The notes: generated by a model from the sequence alone, not told the origin. 42,962 nucleotides of DNA from Paracoccaceae bacterium (GCA_947476475.1 CANJQT010000022.1:1-42962); one strand, 5' to 3'; numbered from the stretch's first letter, positions 1-8,426 are shown. A program made the numbers and translations.

Positions 1-1048
1 ACGCTTGCCCAGCGAGCAAAATCAGGCGATCTTGAAGTCAAGCGGCAGGCCACTTGGGGAATGTCGGTCAATATGGTCGACCTACGTGATGCCTGCATTT
101 TGCTTCTTTCTTCGATTGCCTCTTTGGGCCTAACTTCGGGTTCGTCTTAACCGCTGGGGGGATTGCCTGGAAAACGCGCGAAAGGGGGAAGTCACCCTAT
201 CTTGCGTAAGGTGACGTCAGTCGTTCTGGTTTTCGCCTCGCAGGTGTTCGCTGACCTTGTCACCATTGATGACATTCGCCTGCTGGAGGTGACAGTTTTG
301 GGTCTGTGCTTCACGCGTTGCGTCAGCATTTTCAGCATCTGGTACCGGACAAACAGGTTGCCAGTCATCAGTACGCCGCAGACTCAAGTCAGGACTGTTT
401 GGGGTGGGTTTTGAGAACTCGGTACCGCTTTGAGACAACAAGCCTCTTTCCCGATTGCGACCAGTGAGCATACTAGAAGAAAAGGCAGGGTGCTTAGGGT
501 GATATGTCCAAAAAATGCCCGCACTACCCCTCGCGTTTCCTTCAGTCATTTGATCACTATTGCGTGTGAGAAACTACCATTGCGTGCATGACGCTATTAA
601 GAACAACTCAGGGTGTCAATGCAATTGTTTGCACTTCGGCTGGCACCCCCGGTTGCGTCCGTCAAGGTGGTGCAACTTGTTTCGTGTCCTGAGTGGCGGT
701 GTTGCTGATGTCTGGGCGCCGAGGATTCACATAGTGAATCCATGCGGTTAGACGGGCGCCATAAGCAAACCGACACCCGCCCGCTAGCGCACGACGAACT
801 GGTCCGGCTATCGCCGCAAGAGACCCCGACTGACAGACAGCAGAAATCCAGATCCGCGTCGCCCTGATGAACCGCTTCAACGCACTCGATACTTCCTAGA
901 TTGTCTGCGCCGCCTGACGCCAGCGGCGAAGGCGAAGTCACGCCTCGGGCCTCATTTACGCAATAACGGCAATTCAAGGGATCAGGGCGTTGCGATCAGT
1001 GCGTCCGTTCCCGACCAGCGGCAGGCGAAGGCGGGCCGACGGGCGCCG
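1..1048. other. Region without a convincing gene
   Basis: No frame on either strand gives a recognisable protein with a ribosome binding site. Short open frames exist (for example about 217-549 and 597-977 on the minus strand) but their composition is not protein-like. The stretch from about 150 to 640 looks less GC-rich than the genes to the right. A perfect 17-base inverted repeat, GATTCACATAGTGAATC, lies at 724-740. The region ends in the regulatory palindrome before the first operon. It may be decayed DNA or the edge of the cluster. Confidence 0.6.
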
Positions 1049-1062
1049 ATGACTGCCGTCAA
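1049..1062. promoter_or_regulatory. Crp/Fnr-type box before the E1/cytochrome operon
   Basis: ATGAC-TGCC-GTCAA is one mismatch from the TTGAC-N4-GTCAA pattern that recurs through the window and is followed by the usual TG. It ends 61 bases before the ATG of the E1 alpha gene, the spacing seen at the better copies. Binding is inferred, not shown. Confidence 0.55.
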
Positions 1063-1123
1063 TGAGCCACGCCGCCGAATCTGTTCAAATCTTCCTCGTG
1101 AACCTGAATCGGGAGGACTGCAG

Positions 1124-2323
1124 ATGAACAGTACCGCACACCACACCGCGACCGAGGAAGGCGTTTCCCGGCGTGGCTTTCTTCAGATTGCCGCGCTGGC
1201 GGGAACTGCGGCGGGGATGGCAAGCCGTGCTGCCTATGCCGACGGGCAGATCGGCTATTGGGCGATGGATCTGCCGGATGACAAGCTCAAGGGCATGTTG
1301 CGCACCATCCTGCGTATCCGCTGGCATGAACGCACCATGGCCGACAAGATGCTGACCGACTCGAATTACCGTGGCTATAACCACTTCTACGCCGGACAAG
1401 AGGCCGTAGCGACCGGCGTTTGCGCGGCCCTGCGCAACGACGGGCCGTTCGATCAGATTGATGTCGCCTATTCCACGCACCGGCCTTCTGGCCATGCGCT
1501 GGCCAAGGGCGTGGACATGAAGCTGATGCAGGCGGAAATGGATTTCCGCGCCACCGGCCTGAATGGCGGTTATGCGGCGGAAATGCACATCGCTGACCCT
1601 TCGGTTGGCTTCATGGGCGCCGACGGCATGATCGGCCCCGGCCATGCAATCGCCACAGGCTCGGCCTTTGCGTTCCGCGCGCGCGGATCGGATCAGGTTT
1701 CGGTGGTGTTTGGCGGCGACGGAACCTATGCCACGCCGCATTTCCATTCGGCCCTGAACAACGCCAAGCTTCTGGATCTGCCATTCATCTATGTGTTGGA
1801 AAACAACCTTTACCACCAGTACGCGCACTATTCCTATTCCTGCCCGCATACCGACATTGCGGACGCGGCACGGGCATATGGCATTCCGGCGCGGGTGGTG
1901 GACGGGCAGGACGTGTTTCAGGTCTACAACGCCGCGAAAGAGGCGGTGGATCGCGCCCGGTCGGGCGGCGGGCCGACTTTCATCGAAGCAAAGACCTATC
2001 GCTATTACAACCACTGGGGCGCGCCGGGGGCCGAGGCTGGCAAGCTGGGTGCGTTCGGTTACGACCCACTGGCCATCACTTCGTTCCGGCCAGAACGCGA
2101 AGTGCGCGCCTGGATGCAGCGCGATCCGGTCGACATCGCCCGCAAGACGCTGATCGACTGGGGGCTGCTGGATGCCGCCGCCGCCGACGCGATGGAAGAG
2201 GAGGTCAAGGCTGAAGTGACCGAGGCCTTTGCCTGGGCTGCGGAACAGCCGCTTTGCAAGCCCGAGGATGGACTCAAGAACGTATTCGCCGAAGGCGAGG
2301 TTATCCCTCGCCAGATCGCCTGA
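1124..2323 (+). CDS. Thiamine-diphosphate E1 alpha subunit with Tat signal peptide
   Basis: Alpha subunit of a 2-oxoacid or acetoin dehydrogenase type E1 (AcoA/PdhA family), which decarboxylates its substrate on thiamine diphosphate. The family motif is clear: GGDGT at about residue 196, followed about 12 residues later by NNAK. The THR..GHALAKG and MHIADP segments also match AcoA-type proteins. The N-terminus is unexpected: SRRGFLQ at residues 15-21, a hydrophobic stretch, then AYA before D40, a textbook twin-arginine signal. Start 1124 is chosen for the GGGAGG sequence just upstream; the earlier in-frame ATG at 1049 lies inside the regulatory box. The mature part has normal family length. 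It is first in a seven-gene operon, 13 bases from E1 beta, with no E2 or E3 gene nearby. Family membership is firm; periplasmic location and substrate are inferred. Confidence 0.88.
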   Translation: MNSTAHHTATEEGVSRRGFLQIAALAGTAAGMASRAAYADGQIGYWAMDLPDDKLKGMLRTILRIRWHERTMADKMLTDSNYRGYNHFYAGQEAVATGVCAALRNDGPFDQIDVAYSTHRPSGHALAKGVDMKLMQAEMDFRATGLNGGYAAEMHIADPSVGFMGADGMIGPGHAIATGSAFAFRARGSDQVSVVFGGDGTYATPHFHSALNNAKLLDLPFIYVLENNLYHQYAHYSYSCPHTDIADAARAYGIPARVVDGQDVFQVYNAAKEAVDRARSGGGPTFIEAKTYRYYNHWGAPGAEAGKLGAFGYDPLAITSFRPEREVRAWMQRDPVDIARKTLIDWGLLDAAAADAMEEEVKAEVTEAFAWAAEQPLCKPEDGLKNVFAEGEVIPRQIA

Positions 2324-2336
2324 GGAGGTGCCCGAA

Positions 2337-3305
2337 ATGACCGAAAAATCATGGATGTATGCGGTCCTTGAGGCCGTCGCGGCCGAGATGCGGGCCGATC
2401 CGGCGATGACCTGGATCTTCGAGTTGACGCCACCTGTCGCCTCGAACCCCGGCATGCCGGTGATCAACCTGGAGACCGAGTTTGGCCGCAAGCGGGTGGT
2501 CAACACCGGCATCGACGAAAACTGGATGGTGCAGGCGGTGATCGGCGCGGGCCTCGCCGGGTCACGCGCGGCAACGTACATTCCCTATCAGGGGGCTTGC
2601 ATGCCGTTTCAGGCAATCCAGAACCACGCGGGCAAGCTGCGCCACATGACCGGCGGCAAGGCATCACTGCCCGTGGTCTTTGTGATGGAGATGACCGGCC
2701 AGACGCCGGGCTTTGCCGGGCAGCATTCCGACTATGAGATTGACAGCTATTACATGCACATCCCGGGCGTGCGCACGGTGATCCCGTCAACGCCCTATGA
2801 CGCCAAAGGGATGATGGTTTCGGCGCTGAGAAGCCCCGATCCGGTGGTGTTCCTTTATCCCGCCGGACTAAGGATGCTGAGCGAGGAAGTGCCGGACGAC
2901 CAGTACGAGGTTCCGCTGGACAAGGCGGCGGTGCGTCAAGAAGGCAGTGATCTGACCATCGTCGGTTCGGGCGGCGGAATGCCCGACGTGCTGAAAGCCG
3001 CCAAGCGGCTGACAGACGAAGGCATGTCGGTCGAGGTGATCGACCTTAGGGTTCTGAAACAGATGGACACCGAAACGCTGGTCGCGTCCGTCGCCAAGAC
3101 CAAACGCCTGCTGGCGGTGGACCAAAGCTATTACACGCTTGGGCCGGCTGCCGAAGTTGTCGCCCGCTGCGCCGAAAATGTCGAAGGCGCGCGCTTCAAG
3201 CGGATCGCCTTCCCGGATGCGCCGCCACCGGCTTCGCCCGAGATGTTCAACTGGATGCGGCCTGACGCCGAACGCGTTTACGCTGCCGCCAAGGCGATGG
3301 TCTGA
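2337..3305 (+). CDS. Thiamine-diphosphate E1 beta subunit
   Basis: Partner of the preceding alpha subunit (AcoB/PdhB transketolase-like family), 322 residues, the usual size. E61 in GIDE corresponds to the glutamate that activates the thiamine pyrimidine ring, and GQHSDYE at about residue 125 corresponds to the active-site histidine region. PSTPYDAKG and the C-terminal transketolase domain (VEVIDLRVLKQMD) are also typical. A strong GAGGAGG lies eight bases before the ATG. Unlike the alpha subunit it has no signal peptide, so if the complex is exported this chain would have to travel folded with alpha through Tat. The next gene begins four bases after the stop. Substrate could be pyruvate, acetoin or another 2-oxoacid; the sequence does not decide. 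Confidence 0.88.
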   Translation: MTEKSWMYAVLEAVAAEMRADPAMTWIFELTPPVASNPGMPVINLETEFGRKRVVNTGIDENWMVQAVIGAGLAGSRAATYIPYQGACMPFQAIQNHAGKLRHMTGGKASLPVVFVMEMTGQTPGFAGQHSDYEIDSYYMHIPGVRTVIPSTPYDAKGMMVSALRSPDPVVFLYPAGLRMLSEEVPDDQYEVPLDKAAVRQEGSDLTIVGSGGGMPDVLKAAKRLTDEGMSVEVIDLRVLKQMDTETLVASVAKTKRLLAVDQSYYTLGPAAEVVARCAENVEGARFKRIAFPDAPPPASPEMFNWMRPDAERVYAAAKAMV

Positions 3306-3309
3306 AGTG

Positions 3310-3639
3310 ATGGAAATTGGACGCACCCCCCAACCAGCGGCGTTTCGGGACGCGCGCGAAGTGCCGCTGGGCGAGACGATGCAGTGCCAGCGCTGCGGGC
3401 ATGTTCACATGGTGCCAGAACAAATTTCAACGGCGTTCTGGCGCGATGAGGGGCTTGTCGTGATCCGCGACATTCCGGCGATGGTTTGCGCGTCCTGTCG
3501 GGAAGAGTATGTGGATGATGCGACGGCGCTTGCCATTGACATGATGCGTGGCGCCGGCCTTCGCGCCGACGGCGCGGTGGCGCGGATCGAGGTTCCGGTC
3601 TTTTCCTTCGTGGTATTGCAAAAGGCCGGAACGGGCTGA
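3310..3639 (+). CDS. YgiT-type zinc-finger protein
   Basis: A 109-residue protein with two CxxC pairs, C26/C29 (CQRC) and C60/C63 (CASC), separated by a segment ending in DIPAMVC. This is the YgiT/MqsA N-terminal zinc-binding arrangement, which is structural or regulatory rather than catalytic. The MqsA helix-turn-helix domain is absent and no toxin gene is adjacent, so this is not a standard antitoxin. A close paralogue lies at 13028-13360. The ATG follows E1 beta by four bases in a GTGATG context (a GTG at 3307 is an alternative start), and the stop codon overlaps the ATG of the following cytochrome gene, so it is translated within the operon. The role is unknown; metal binding or assembly of a neighbouring protein are possibilities. 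Confidence 0.75.
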   Translation: MEIGRTPQPAAFRDAREVPLGETMQCQRCGHVHMVPEQISTAFWRDEGLVVIRDIPAMVCASCREEYVDDATALAIDMMRGAGLRADGAVARIEVPVFSFVVLQKAGTG

Positions 3640-4166
3640 TGCGGCGCGCCCTGATCAGCCTGTCAGTGGCGGGAATTGCGACCGCGCTTTGGGCGGGGGG
3701 GCCGTCGTTCGACTTCATGCCGGATGGCGGGCGCGCAACTTTCATGCAGGTCTTTCCCGACCCCGAAGCTGCGCGGGCGGCACTAAAGGCACATACGACC
3801 CTGGAGGAATGGAACGCCGCCATCGCTGCGGCGGTACCAGAACTTGATCCGAAAGGCGCCCGCACGCTTGCGGGGTATCTTGCCGCAAATGCCCCGCTGG
3901 CAGCCCTTGCTCAGGCCGAGGATCTGTCTGCCGCCCTGCCCCAGGACGGGAAGGATCTTGCCCTTGCCCGTTGTCAGTCGTGCCACTCGCTGTTCACCGG
4001 CTACCTCATGCAACGGCGCGATGATGCGGCTTGGCGGGGGGTCTTCAAATCACCTTTCCACAGTGGGATCGCGATGACCGAAGCCGAACTTGCCACCTTC
4101 GCCGACTATTCTGCAGTCAACATGCCGCTTCGGTTCGAGGACGTGCCACCCGAACTCAGGTTCTGA
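3639..4166 (+). CDS. Monohaem c-type cytochrome, first of a tandem pair
   Basis: A 175-residue secreted protein: a short charged start (MRRAL), a hydrophobic signal segment to about residue 20, and a single haem-attachment motif CQSCH at residues 112-116. The haem domain is C-terminal; methionines after it (IAMTEAE, VNMPLRF) could supply the second axial ligand. The N-terminal part carries FDFMPDGGR, shared with the next gene as FDFIPPGGR, and both proteins end with a PPELR motif, so the two arose by duplication. Its ATG overlaps the upstream stop. It should be a periplasmic electron carrier, matured by the Ccm system. The partner oxidoreductase is not proven, but co-expression with the Tat-tagged E1 subunit is suggestive. 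Confidence 0.82.
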   Translation: MRRALISLSVAGIATALWAGGPSFDFMPDGGRATFMQVFPDPEAARAALKAHTTLEEWNAAIAAAVPELDPKGARTLAGYLAANAPLAALAQAEDLSAALPQDGKDLALARCQSCHSLFTGYLMQRRDDAAWRGVFKSPFHSGIAMTEAELATFADYSAVNMPLRFEDVPPELRF

Positions 4167-4187
4167 ACCACAGCAGAGGAAACCCAG

Positions 4188-4715
4188 ATGAAACGCATCA
4201 GCCTTGCCCTTTGCCTGCTGGCCACCGCCGCCTTTGCCGAAGATGTCTTCGACTTCATTCCACCGGGCGGGAGGACGATCCTTGAGGGGCTGCTGGCCGA
4301 TCACCCCGAAAGTCGCGCGGCCCTTGCCACCGCGCGCAGCGCCCCCGACTGGGCAGCCGCCCTTGCTGGCGGCACCTCGGATTTGGCGGGAACCGAAGGT
4401 CTGGACGAGTGGCAGCGCCAGACACTGGCCGACTATCTTGGCTATGCGGGCGCGCTGGCCGACGCGGACACGCTTCCGCAGGATGGCCGCGACATGGCGC
4501 TGGCAAAATGTCAGTCCTGTCACATCATCACCGTGGTCGTCACCCAGTCGCGAACCCGCGACGCATGGCTTGGCACCATGAACAAGCCGTCGCATGTCGG
4601 AGTGCCGCTGACACCTGAGGAACGCGGGCAACTTGCCGATTATCTTGTGGTCAACGCCGGGATTCCGATTGACGATATCCCGCCCGAATTGCGCGCGGGT
4701 GGCGCTTCCTACTAA
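4188..4715 (+). CDS. Monohaem c-type cytochrome, second of a tandem pair
   Basis: Paralogue of the preceding cytochrome and of the same length (175 residues). It has a clean Sec signal peptide (MKRISLALCLLATAAFA), the FDFIPPGGR motif at residues 21-29, and one haem site CQSCH at residues 108-112. The start has a good AGAGGAAA ribosome binding site. The C-terminal TPEERGQLADYLVVN resembles the last helix of class I cytochromes c, with M131 in TMNKP a possible distal ligand. Two similar carriers side by side may form a short relay or serve different partners. Twenty-one bases separate it from the first copy and ten from the next gene. Confidence 0.82.
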   Translation: MKRISLALCLLATAAFAEDVFDFIPPGGRTILEGLLADHPESRAALATARSAPDWAAALAGGTSDLAGTEGLDEWQRQTLADYLGYAGALADADTLPQDGRDMALAKCQSCHIITVVVTQSRTRDAWLGTMNKPSHVGVPLTPEERGQLADYLVVNAGIPIDDIPPELRAGGASY

Positions 4716-4725
4716 GGGGGGTGCG

Positions 4726-6063
4726 ATGTCCTACACGGACCCCGGCTTCTGGCTTTTGCTTGCAGCGACACTTGGCGTCTTTGCCGCAGCGCCGGTCGGC
4801 TGGCGGCCTGCGGCGCTGCTGGCGTCCAGCCTGATTTTCTATGGGGCGCCTGACTGGCATCGCCTGATCTGGCTTGGGGCTGTTGCGGCCCTTGGGCTGG
4901 CGGGCTGCGAGGGCGGCAGGCGCGTCGCGCAGGCCACGGCCATGATTCTTGTCGGGGCATTGGTGCTGGTGAAATTCGGCGATGCGGCGGGACTGGGCCT
5001 GCCCCCAGCGCCGCCGGGCTATTCCTTTTATTCATTCACGATGGTGGCTCACCTGGTCGACAGGGCGCGCGGGCAGGCCCCGGATACGCGCGGCATTCCC
5101 TTCCTTCTGCACGTCGCATGGTTTCCCAAACTTTTGGCCGGACCGATCGAGCGCAGCAAGGCCTTCGTGCCCCAACTTGGCACACTCGCAATCCGGCCCG
5201 GCCCCGCAGCACTTGGCTTCACGCTGATCCTGTCGGGGCTGCTGAAGAAACTGGTGATTGCCGACAATCTGGCGCCGGTCGTCGATGCTGCCTATGCGAT
5301 CCCGGCCTATGCGGCGCCGCTGGATCTGATCATGGCCAGCTACTTCTTCGCCTTCCAGATCTATTGCGACTTTTCGGGCTACACCGACCTTGCGCTTGGC
5401 CTGTCGGCGCTGGTCGGGCTGCAGCTAAGCCGCAATTTCGACCGGCCCTATCTTTCGCCGTCCGTCACCGCCTTCTGGTCAGATCGCTGGCACATCACGC
5501 TGGGCCGCTGGTTCCGCGATTACGTCTATATCCCGCTTGGCGGAAGCCGACACGGGTCGGTGCGGCGGACCCTTAACCTGATGACCGTCTTCGCCCTGTC
5601 CGGCCTTTGGCATGCGGGGCTTGGCTATGGGGTCGGGTGGGGGTTTCTGGTTTGGGGCCTGCTGAACGGCGCTTTCGTGGCCGCCGAAAACCTGCTGCCA
5701 GCGGGCCGGCCGGGGATGCTGCGTCCGCTTTCGATCCTGCTGACCTTCCATCTTGTACTGGTGACATGGGTATTCTTTCGCGCGGCCACGGTCAGCGATG
5801 CGCTGTTGATCCTGCGCCGGGTTGCCGCTGGCCTTGCCGACTTGCCCGCAGTGCTTCCGGCTTACCCGTTCAGCACCGCCCAGATGATGGGTGCAGCACT
5901 GATCGCACTTCTGGTGGCCGGCGAACTTGCATGTCGGGACTGGCCCGCCCGCATCGTGGCGCTGCCGCAACCGCTGCGCTGGGCGGCTTGGTATGCGGCG
6001 ATGGCGGTCTTGCTTCTTCTGGGCCGTTGGCAGGGCGCGGGGTTCATCTATGCCCAGTTCTGA
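4726..6063 (+). CDS. MBOAT-family O-acyltransferase (AlgI/DltB-like)
   Basis: Polytopic membrane protein of 445 residues with many hydrophobic helices. It carries the MBOAT signatures RWHITLGRWFRDYVYIPLGG and SGLWHA; the histidine in the latter (about residue 295) is the family catalytic residue. Such proteins pass acyl groups, usually acetyl from acetyl-CoA, across the inner membrane for O-acylation of an extracellular polymer. It is shorter than AlgI-type proteins, and its coding region overlaps the next gene by 14 bases; that gene encodes an SGNH-like protein, the usual MBOAT partner. A GGGGGG stretch precedes the ATG. The acceptor polymer is unknown because no polysaccharide synthesis genes are in the window. 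Its place in an operon with E1 subunits and cytochromes is unusual. Confidence 0.88.
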   Translation: MSYTDPGFWLLLAATLGVFAAAPVGWRPAALLASSLIFYGAPDWHRLIWLGAVAALGLAGCEGGRRVAQATAMILVGALVLVKFGDAAGLGLPPAPPGYSFYSFTMVAHLVDRARGQAPDTRGIPFLLHVAWFPKLLAGPIERSKAFVPQLGTLAIRPGPAALGFTLILSGLLKKLVIADNLAPVVDAAYAIPAYAAPLDLIMASYFFAFQIYCDFSGYTDLALGLSALVGLQLSRNFDRPYLSPSVTAFWSDRWHITLGRWFRDYVYIPLGGSRHGSVRRTLNLMTVFALSGLWHAGLGYGVGWGFLVWGLLNGAFVAAENLLPAGRPGMLRPLSILLTFHLVLVTWVFFRAATVSDALLILRRVAAGLADLPAVLPAYPFSTAQMMGAALIALLVAGELACRDWPARIVALPQPLRWAAWYAAMAVLLLLGRWQGAGFIYAQF

Positions 6064-7000
6064 CAGCGACCGCTGGCACCCCGGCCAGATCCTTGCCTTC
6101 CTTGGCATCGGTGCCGTTCTTTACCTTGCGCTGCTGTTTTGGTCCGAACGGCTGGCCATGGCAAACGGTGCGCGTAACCCGTTCTTCCAGATCGAACGTG
6201 CGGCGCAGCAGCAGGACTGGATCATCCTCGGTGCCTCGCACGCGATGCCGCTGGCCTTCGACGGGGCCGAAGCGCAGATCGAGGCTGCGACCGGCCAGAC
6301 CATTCTCAATCTTGCGGCGACCGGCAGTGGCCCTTTTGTCTGGCGGCTGGTGGCCGAACGCTATTTCCGCGACCATGCCGCGGCGAATGTCCTGATTGTG
6401 GCTGACGGCTTTGCCTTCCGCGACCGTCGCTGGAACCAGGACCGCATCGGCGACAGTGATTTCCTGCCGCGTGTGCCCTGGGATATTGCCACTTTGCGGG
6501 TGATGGCCGCTGCGGTGCCGCGCGGATTGCGCCCAACAACGCTTGCCAATTACGCGACCGGGTTTTCCAAGATTGGCAACCCGGACCGTTTCAAGCCCGA
6601 CATCTGGGAAACCGAGGCGCGGTTTGACCTTTCGCCCCGTCCTTCGGCGGCCTCGGACAAGGCGCGCGTGGCTTACCTTTATCCCGGCCCACCTGACCCG
6701 GCGGCAGAGGCGGCCTATTTCAACGACCTTGGTGCGCTTGCAGACCTTGCCCGCCGGAACGGTGCGCGCGTGACCGTGATCCGCCCGCCGCTGCCAGACC
6801 GCTTCCGCGCGTTGCTGCCCGATGATGCGGCCTTCGCGGCGCGCCTGTCGGCTTTCGCGGCGGCGCAGGGGGTCGGTTATGCGGACATGGCCGGGGTCCT
6901 GCCTGAACCACGCTTTTACCTGGACCCCGACCACCTTAATCGTGCCGGCGTCGAGGCTTGGTTGAACGCCGAACTGGGTGCGCTGCTGCGCGACCGTTGA
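6050..7000 (+). CDS. SGNH-like (AlgX/AlgJ/DltD-type) protein, MBOAT partner
   Basis: A 316-residue protein with one N-terminal membrane segment (about residues 13-31), so anchored and facing the periplasm. The SGNH hydrolase blocks are recognisable: GASHA at residues 61-65 stands in the nucleophile position (GDSH in many relatives), and DPDH at 292-295 supplies the Asp/His pair. In known systems this type of protein completes transfer of the acyl group delivered by the MBOAT protein onto the polymer. Translation is coupled to the upstream gene by the 14-base overlap. The stop codon lies inside the next regulatory palindrome. Function as transferase or esterase is inferred from family and neighbour. 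Confidence 0.78.
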   Translation: MPSSDSDRWHPGQILAFLGIGAVLYLALLFWSERLAMANGARNPFFQIERAAQQQDWIILGASHAMPLAFDGAEAQIEAATGQTILNLAATGSGPFVWRLVAERYFRDHAAANVLIVADGFAFRDRRWNQDRIGDSDFLPRVPWDIATLRVMAAAVPRGLRPTTLANYATGFSKIGNPDRFKPDIWETEARFDLSPRPSAASDKARVAYLYPGPPDPAAEAAYFNDLGALADLARRNGARVTVIRPPLPDRFRALLPDDAAFAARLSAFAAAQGVGYADMAGVLPEPRFYLDPDHLNRAGVEAWLNAELGALLRDR

Positions 7001-7010
7001 GCGCCGTCAA
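6997..7010. promoter_or_regulatory. Crp/Fnr-type box overlapping a stop codon
   Basis: TTGAG-CGCC-GTCAA, one mismatch from the window consensus. The TGA of the SGNH-like gene is part of the left half-site. It ends 75 bases before the BON-protein start codon. Confidence 0.55.
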
Positions 7011-7085
7011 TGCGAAAGGCGCCGATTCGGCAGACCTTTTTCGACGATGGGTTTTGAGTCTTTTGGCGAGACCATGGAGAAGAAA

Positions 7086-7733
7086 ATGCAGGATACCGAA
7101 GTCAGAAAGAGCGTTATTGAGGCGCTGGAATTCGAACCGTCGATCTATGCCGCAAATATCGGCGTGGCCGTGGAGGAAGGGGTTGTCACCCTGACGGGGC
7201 ATGTTCCTACCTATACTGAACGCCTTACCGCTGAACGCATCGTCGGTCGCGTGAAGGGCGTTCGCGGCGTCGCACAGGAAATCGAGGTGCGCCCGGTGGG
7301 AACGAATGTCACCGCCGACGATGAAATAGCCAAGCGCGCCGCCAATATCCTGCGATGGAACACCTCAATCCCTAAAGAGGCCGTGCGCGTGTCGGTTCGC
7401 AAGGGCTTCCTCACGCTTGAAGGCGCGGTTGAGTGGAACTATCAGAAATCGGTCGCCGAGAATGCCGTTCACGGCATTGCCGGCGTCACGGGCGTTTCCA
7501 ACCAGATCATCATCACGCCAAGCGCAAATGCGGGCGATGTGCGGCAACGCATCGAAAATGCACTGCGCCGCGATGCCGAACTCGATGCCTCTGCCATTCA
7601 GGTCAAGGTTGCGGATGGTTCCGTGACGCTTGAGGGCAGGGTCGATTGCTATGCCGACCGTCAGATCGCCGAACGCGCCGCTTGGTCGGCACCGGGGGTG
7701 CGCAAGGTGGAAGACAGGCTGCGGGTCGGTTAA
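7086..7733 (+). CDS. Triple BON-domain protein
   Basis: A 215-residue protein made of three BON modules at about residues 4-70, 78-145 and 150-215, each with the pattern V..G.VTL.G.V. BON domains are found in OsmY and other envelope or stress proteins and are thought to bind membranes or ligands. There is no signal peptide. The start at 7086 is preferred to in-frame ATGs at 7047 and 7074 because GGAGA lies just upstream and because it aligns with the paralogue at 39758 (VIEALEFEPS versus VIDALEYEPS). It is the first gene after a Crp/Fnr-type box. The two copies are similar along the whole length, so this is a duplication rather than chance domain sharing. Confidence 0.85.
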   Translation: MQDTEVRKSVIEALEFEPSIYAANIGVAVEEGVVTLTGHVPTYTERLTAERIVGRVKGVRGVAQEIEVRPVGTNVTADDEIAKRAANILRWNTSIPKEAVRVSVRKGFLTLEGAVEWNYQKSVAENAVHGIAGVTGVSNQIIITPSANAGDVRQRIENALRRDAELDASAIQVKVADGSVTLEGRVDCYADRQIAERAAWSAPGVRKVEDRLRVG

Positions 7734-7793
7734 CGCGTGCCGCACCCGGTTCCATCGGGGGCCGGGCCATGTCTTGGCAAGGAGATCAGGTTC

Positions 7794-8426
7794 ATGTCGG
7801 AAACCGGATTTGGACGACGGGCATTTTTGGGCACAGCAGTGGTTGGCAGTGCCGTTTGCGCATGGCCTGCGCAGGCGCAGACCGATGACATGCCCTTGAC
7901 CAAGGCGCTTGAGCTGCGCCGATCGACGCGGGCCTTTCAGCCTGAACGCGGCGTTGATGATGAAACGCTTCTTGCCTTGGCGTGGGCTGGGCAGGGCATC
8001 AATAGGCCCGAAACCGGCCTGCGCACAGCGCCCTCCTGGCATGGCGCGACCGAAACCAAGCTTTATGTTGCGGACGCAAGCGGCGTGCGGCTTTATGATC
8101 CGGCCGCCAACAGCCTGTTGTCCGTGCTGCCCACCGACATCCGGCCGATCATCAGCCCGCAGCCCTTCGTGGCGACCGCTCCGGTCTGCCTTATCTATGC
8201 GGCGGATCTGGCCGGGATGCCAACGGACGCGCCAGACGAAGAAAAGCGAACCTTCGCGACTGTCGATGCCGCCATCGTGGCGCAGAACGTCTACCTGTTT
8301 TGCGCCTCGCGCGGCCTTGGAACCTGCTTGGTAGGCGGAGTTGACGCGGCAAAGGTGCAGGAAACCTTGACGATGGGTGCCCGCGTCATTGCTACTTTCG
8401 CGCAGCCGGTGGGTTGGCCGGCCTGA
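7794..8426 (+). CDS. Tat-exported nitroreductase-family protein
   Basis: Nitroreductase-like (SagB/ThcOx-type) protein of 210 residues. The family's flavin-binding start LRRSTRAF lies at about residues 40-47; INRPETGLRTAPS and the AAIVAQNVYLFCASRGLGT helix are also typical. These enzymes use FMN to transfer electrons to small molecules. The N-terminus GRRAFLGTAVV followed by a hydrophobic stretch and AQAQ is a Tat signal, which fits export of a protein already folded around its flavin. The ATG follows AAGGAGA. It lies 60 bases downstream of the BON gene, with no palindrome between, so they may be co-transcribed. The physiological electron donor in the periplasm is unknown; the neighbouring cytochromes are candidates only by proximity. 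Confidence 0.83.
   Translation: MSETGFGRRAFLGTAVVGSAVCAWPAQAQTDDMPLTKALELRRSTRAFQPERGVDDETLLALAWAGQGINRPETGLRTAPSWHGATETKLYVADASGVRLYDPAANSLLSVLPTDIRPIISPQPFVATAPVCLIYAADLAGMPTDAPDEEKRTFATVDAAIVAQNVYLFCASRGLGTCLVGGVDAAKVQETLTMGARVIATFAQPVGWPA

Noticed and set aside
1-150. A frame open from the window edge to a TAA at 148-150
   Set aside because: Only 49 codons, no family recognised and no start in view; it could be the end of a gene but the evidence is too thin.
830-900. A short frame reading IQIRVALMNRFNALDTS that vaguely resembles a transposase fragment
   Set aside because: Too short, stopped on both sides, and no inverted repeats or other transposase parts nearby.
1085-2581. Long open frame on the minus strand opposite the E1 genes
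   Set aside because: Mirror of GC-rich coding DNA; composition is rich in R, H, G and P, and the plus strand holds recognisable proteins.
3310-3639. Toxin-antitoxin system, suggested by the YgiT-type domain
   Set aside because: Neighbours are E1 beta and cytochrome genes; no small toxin gene or HTH domain is present at either YgiT locus.
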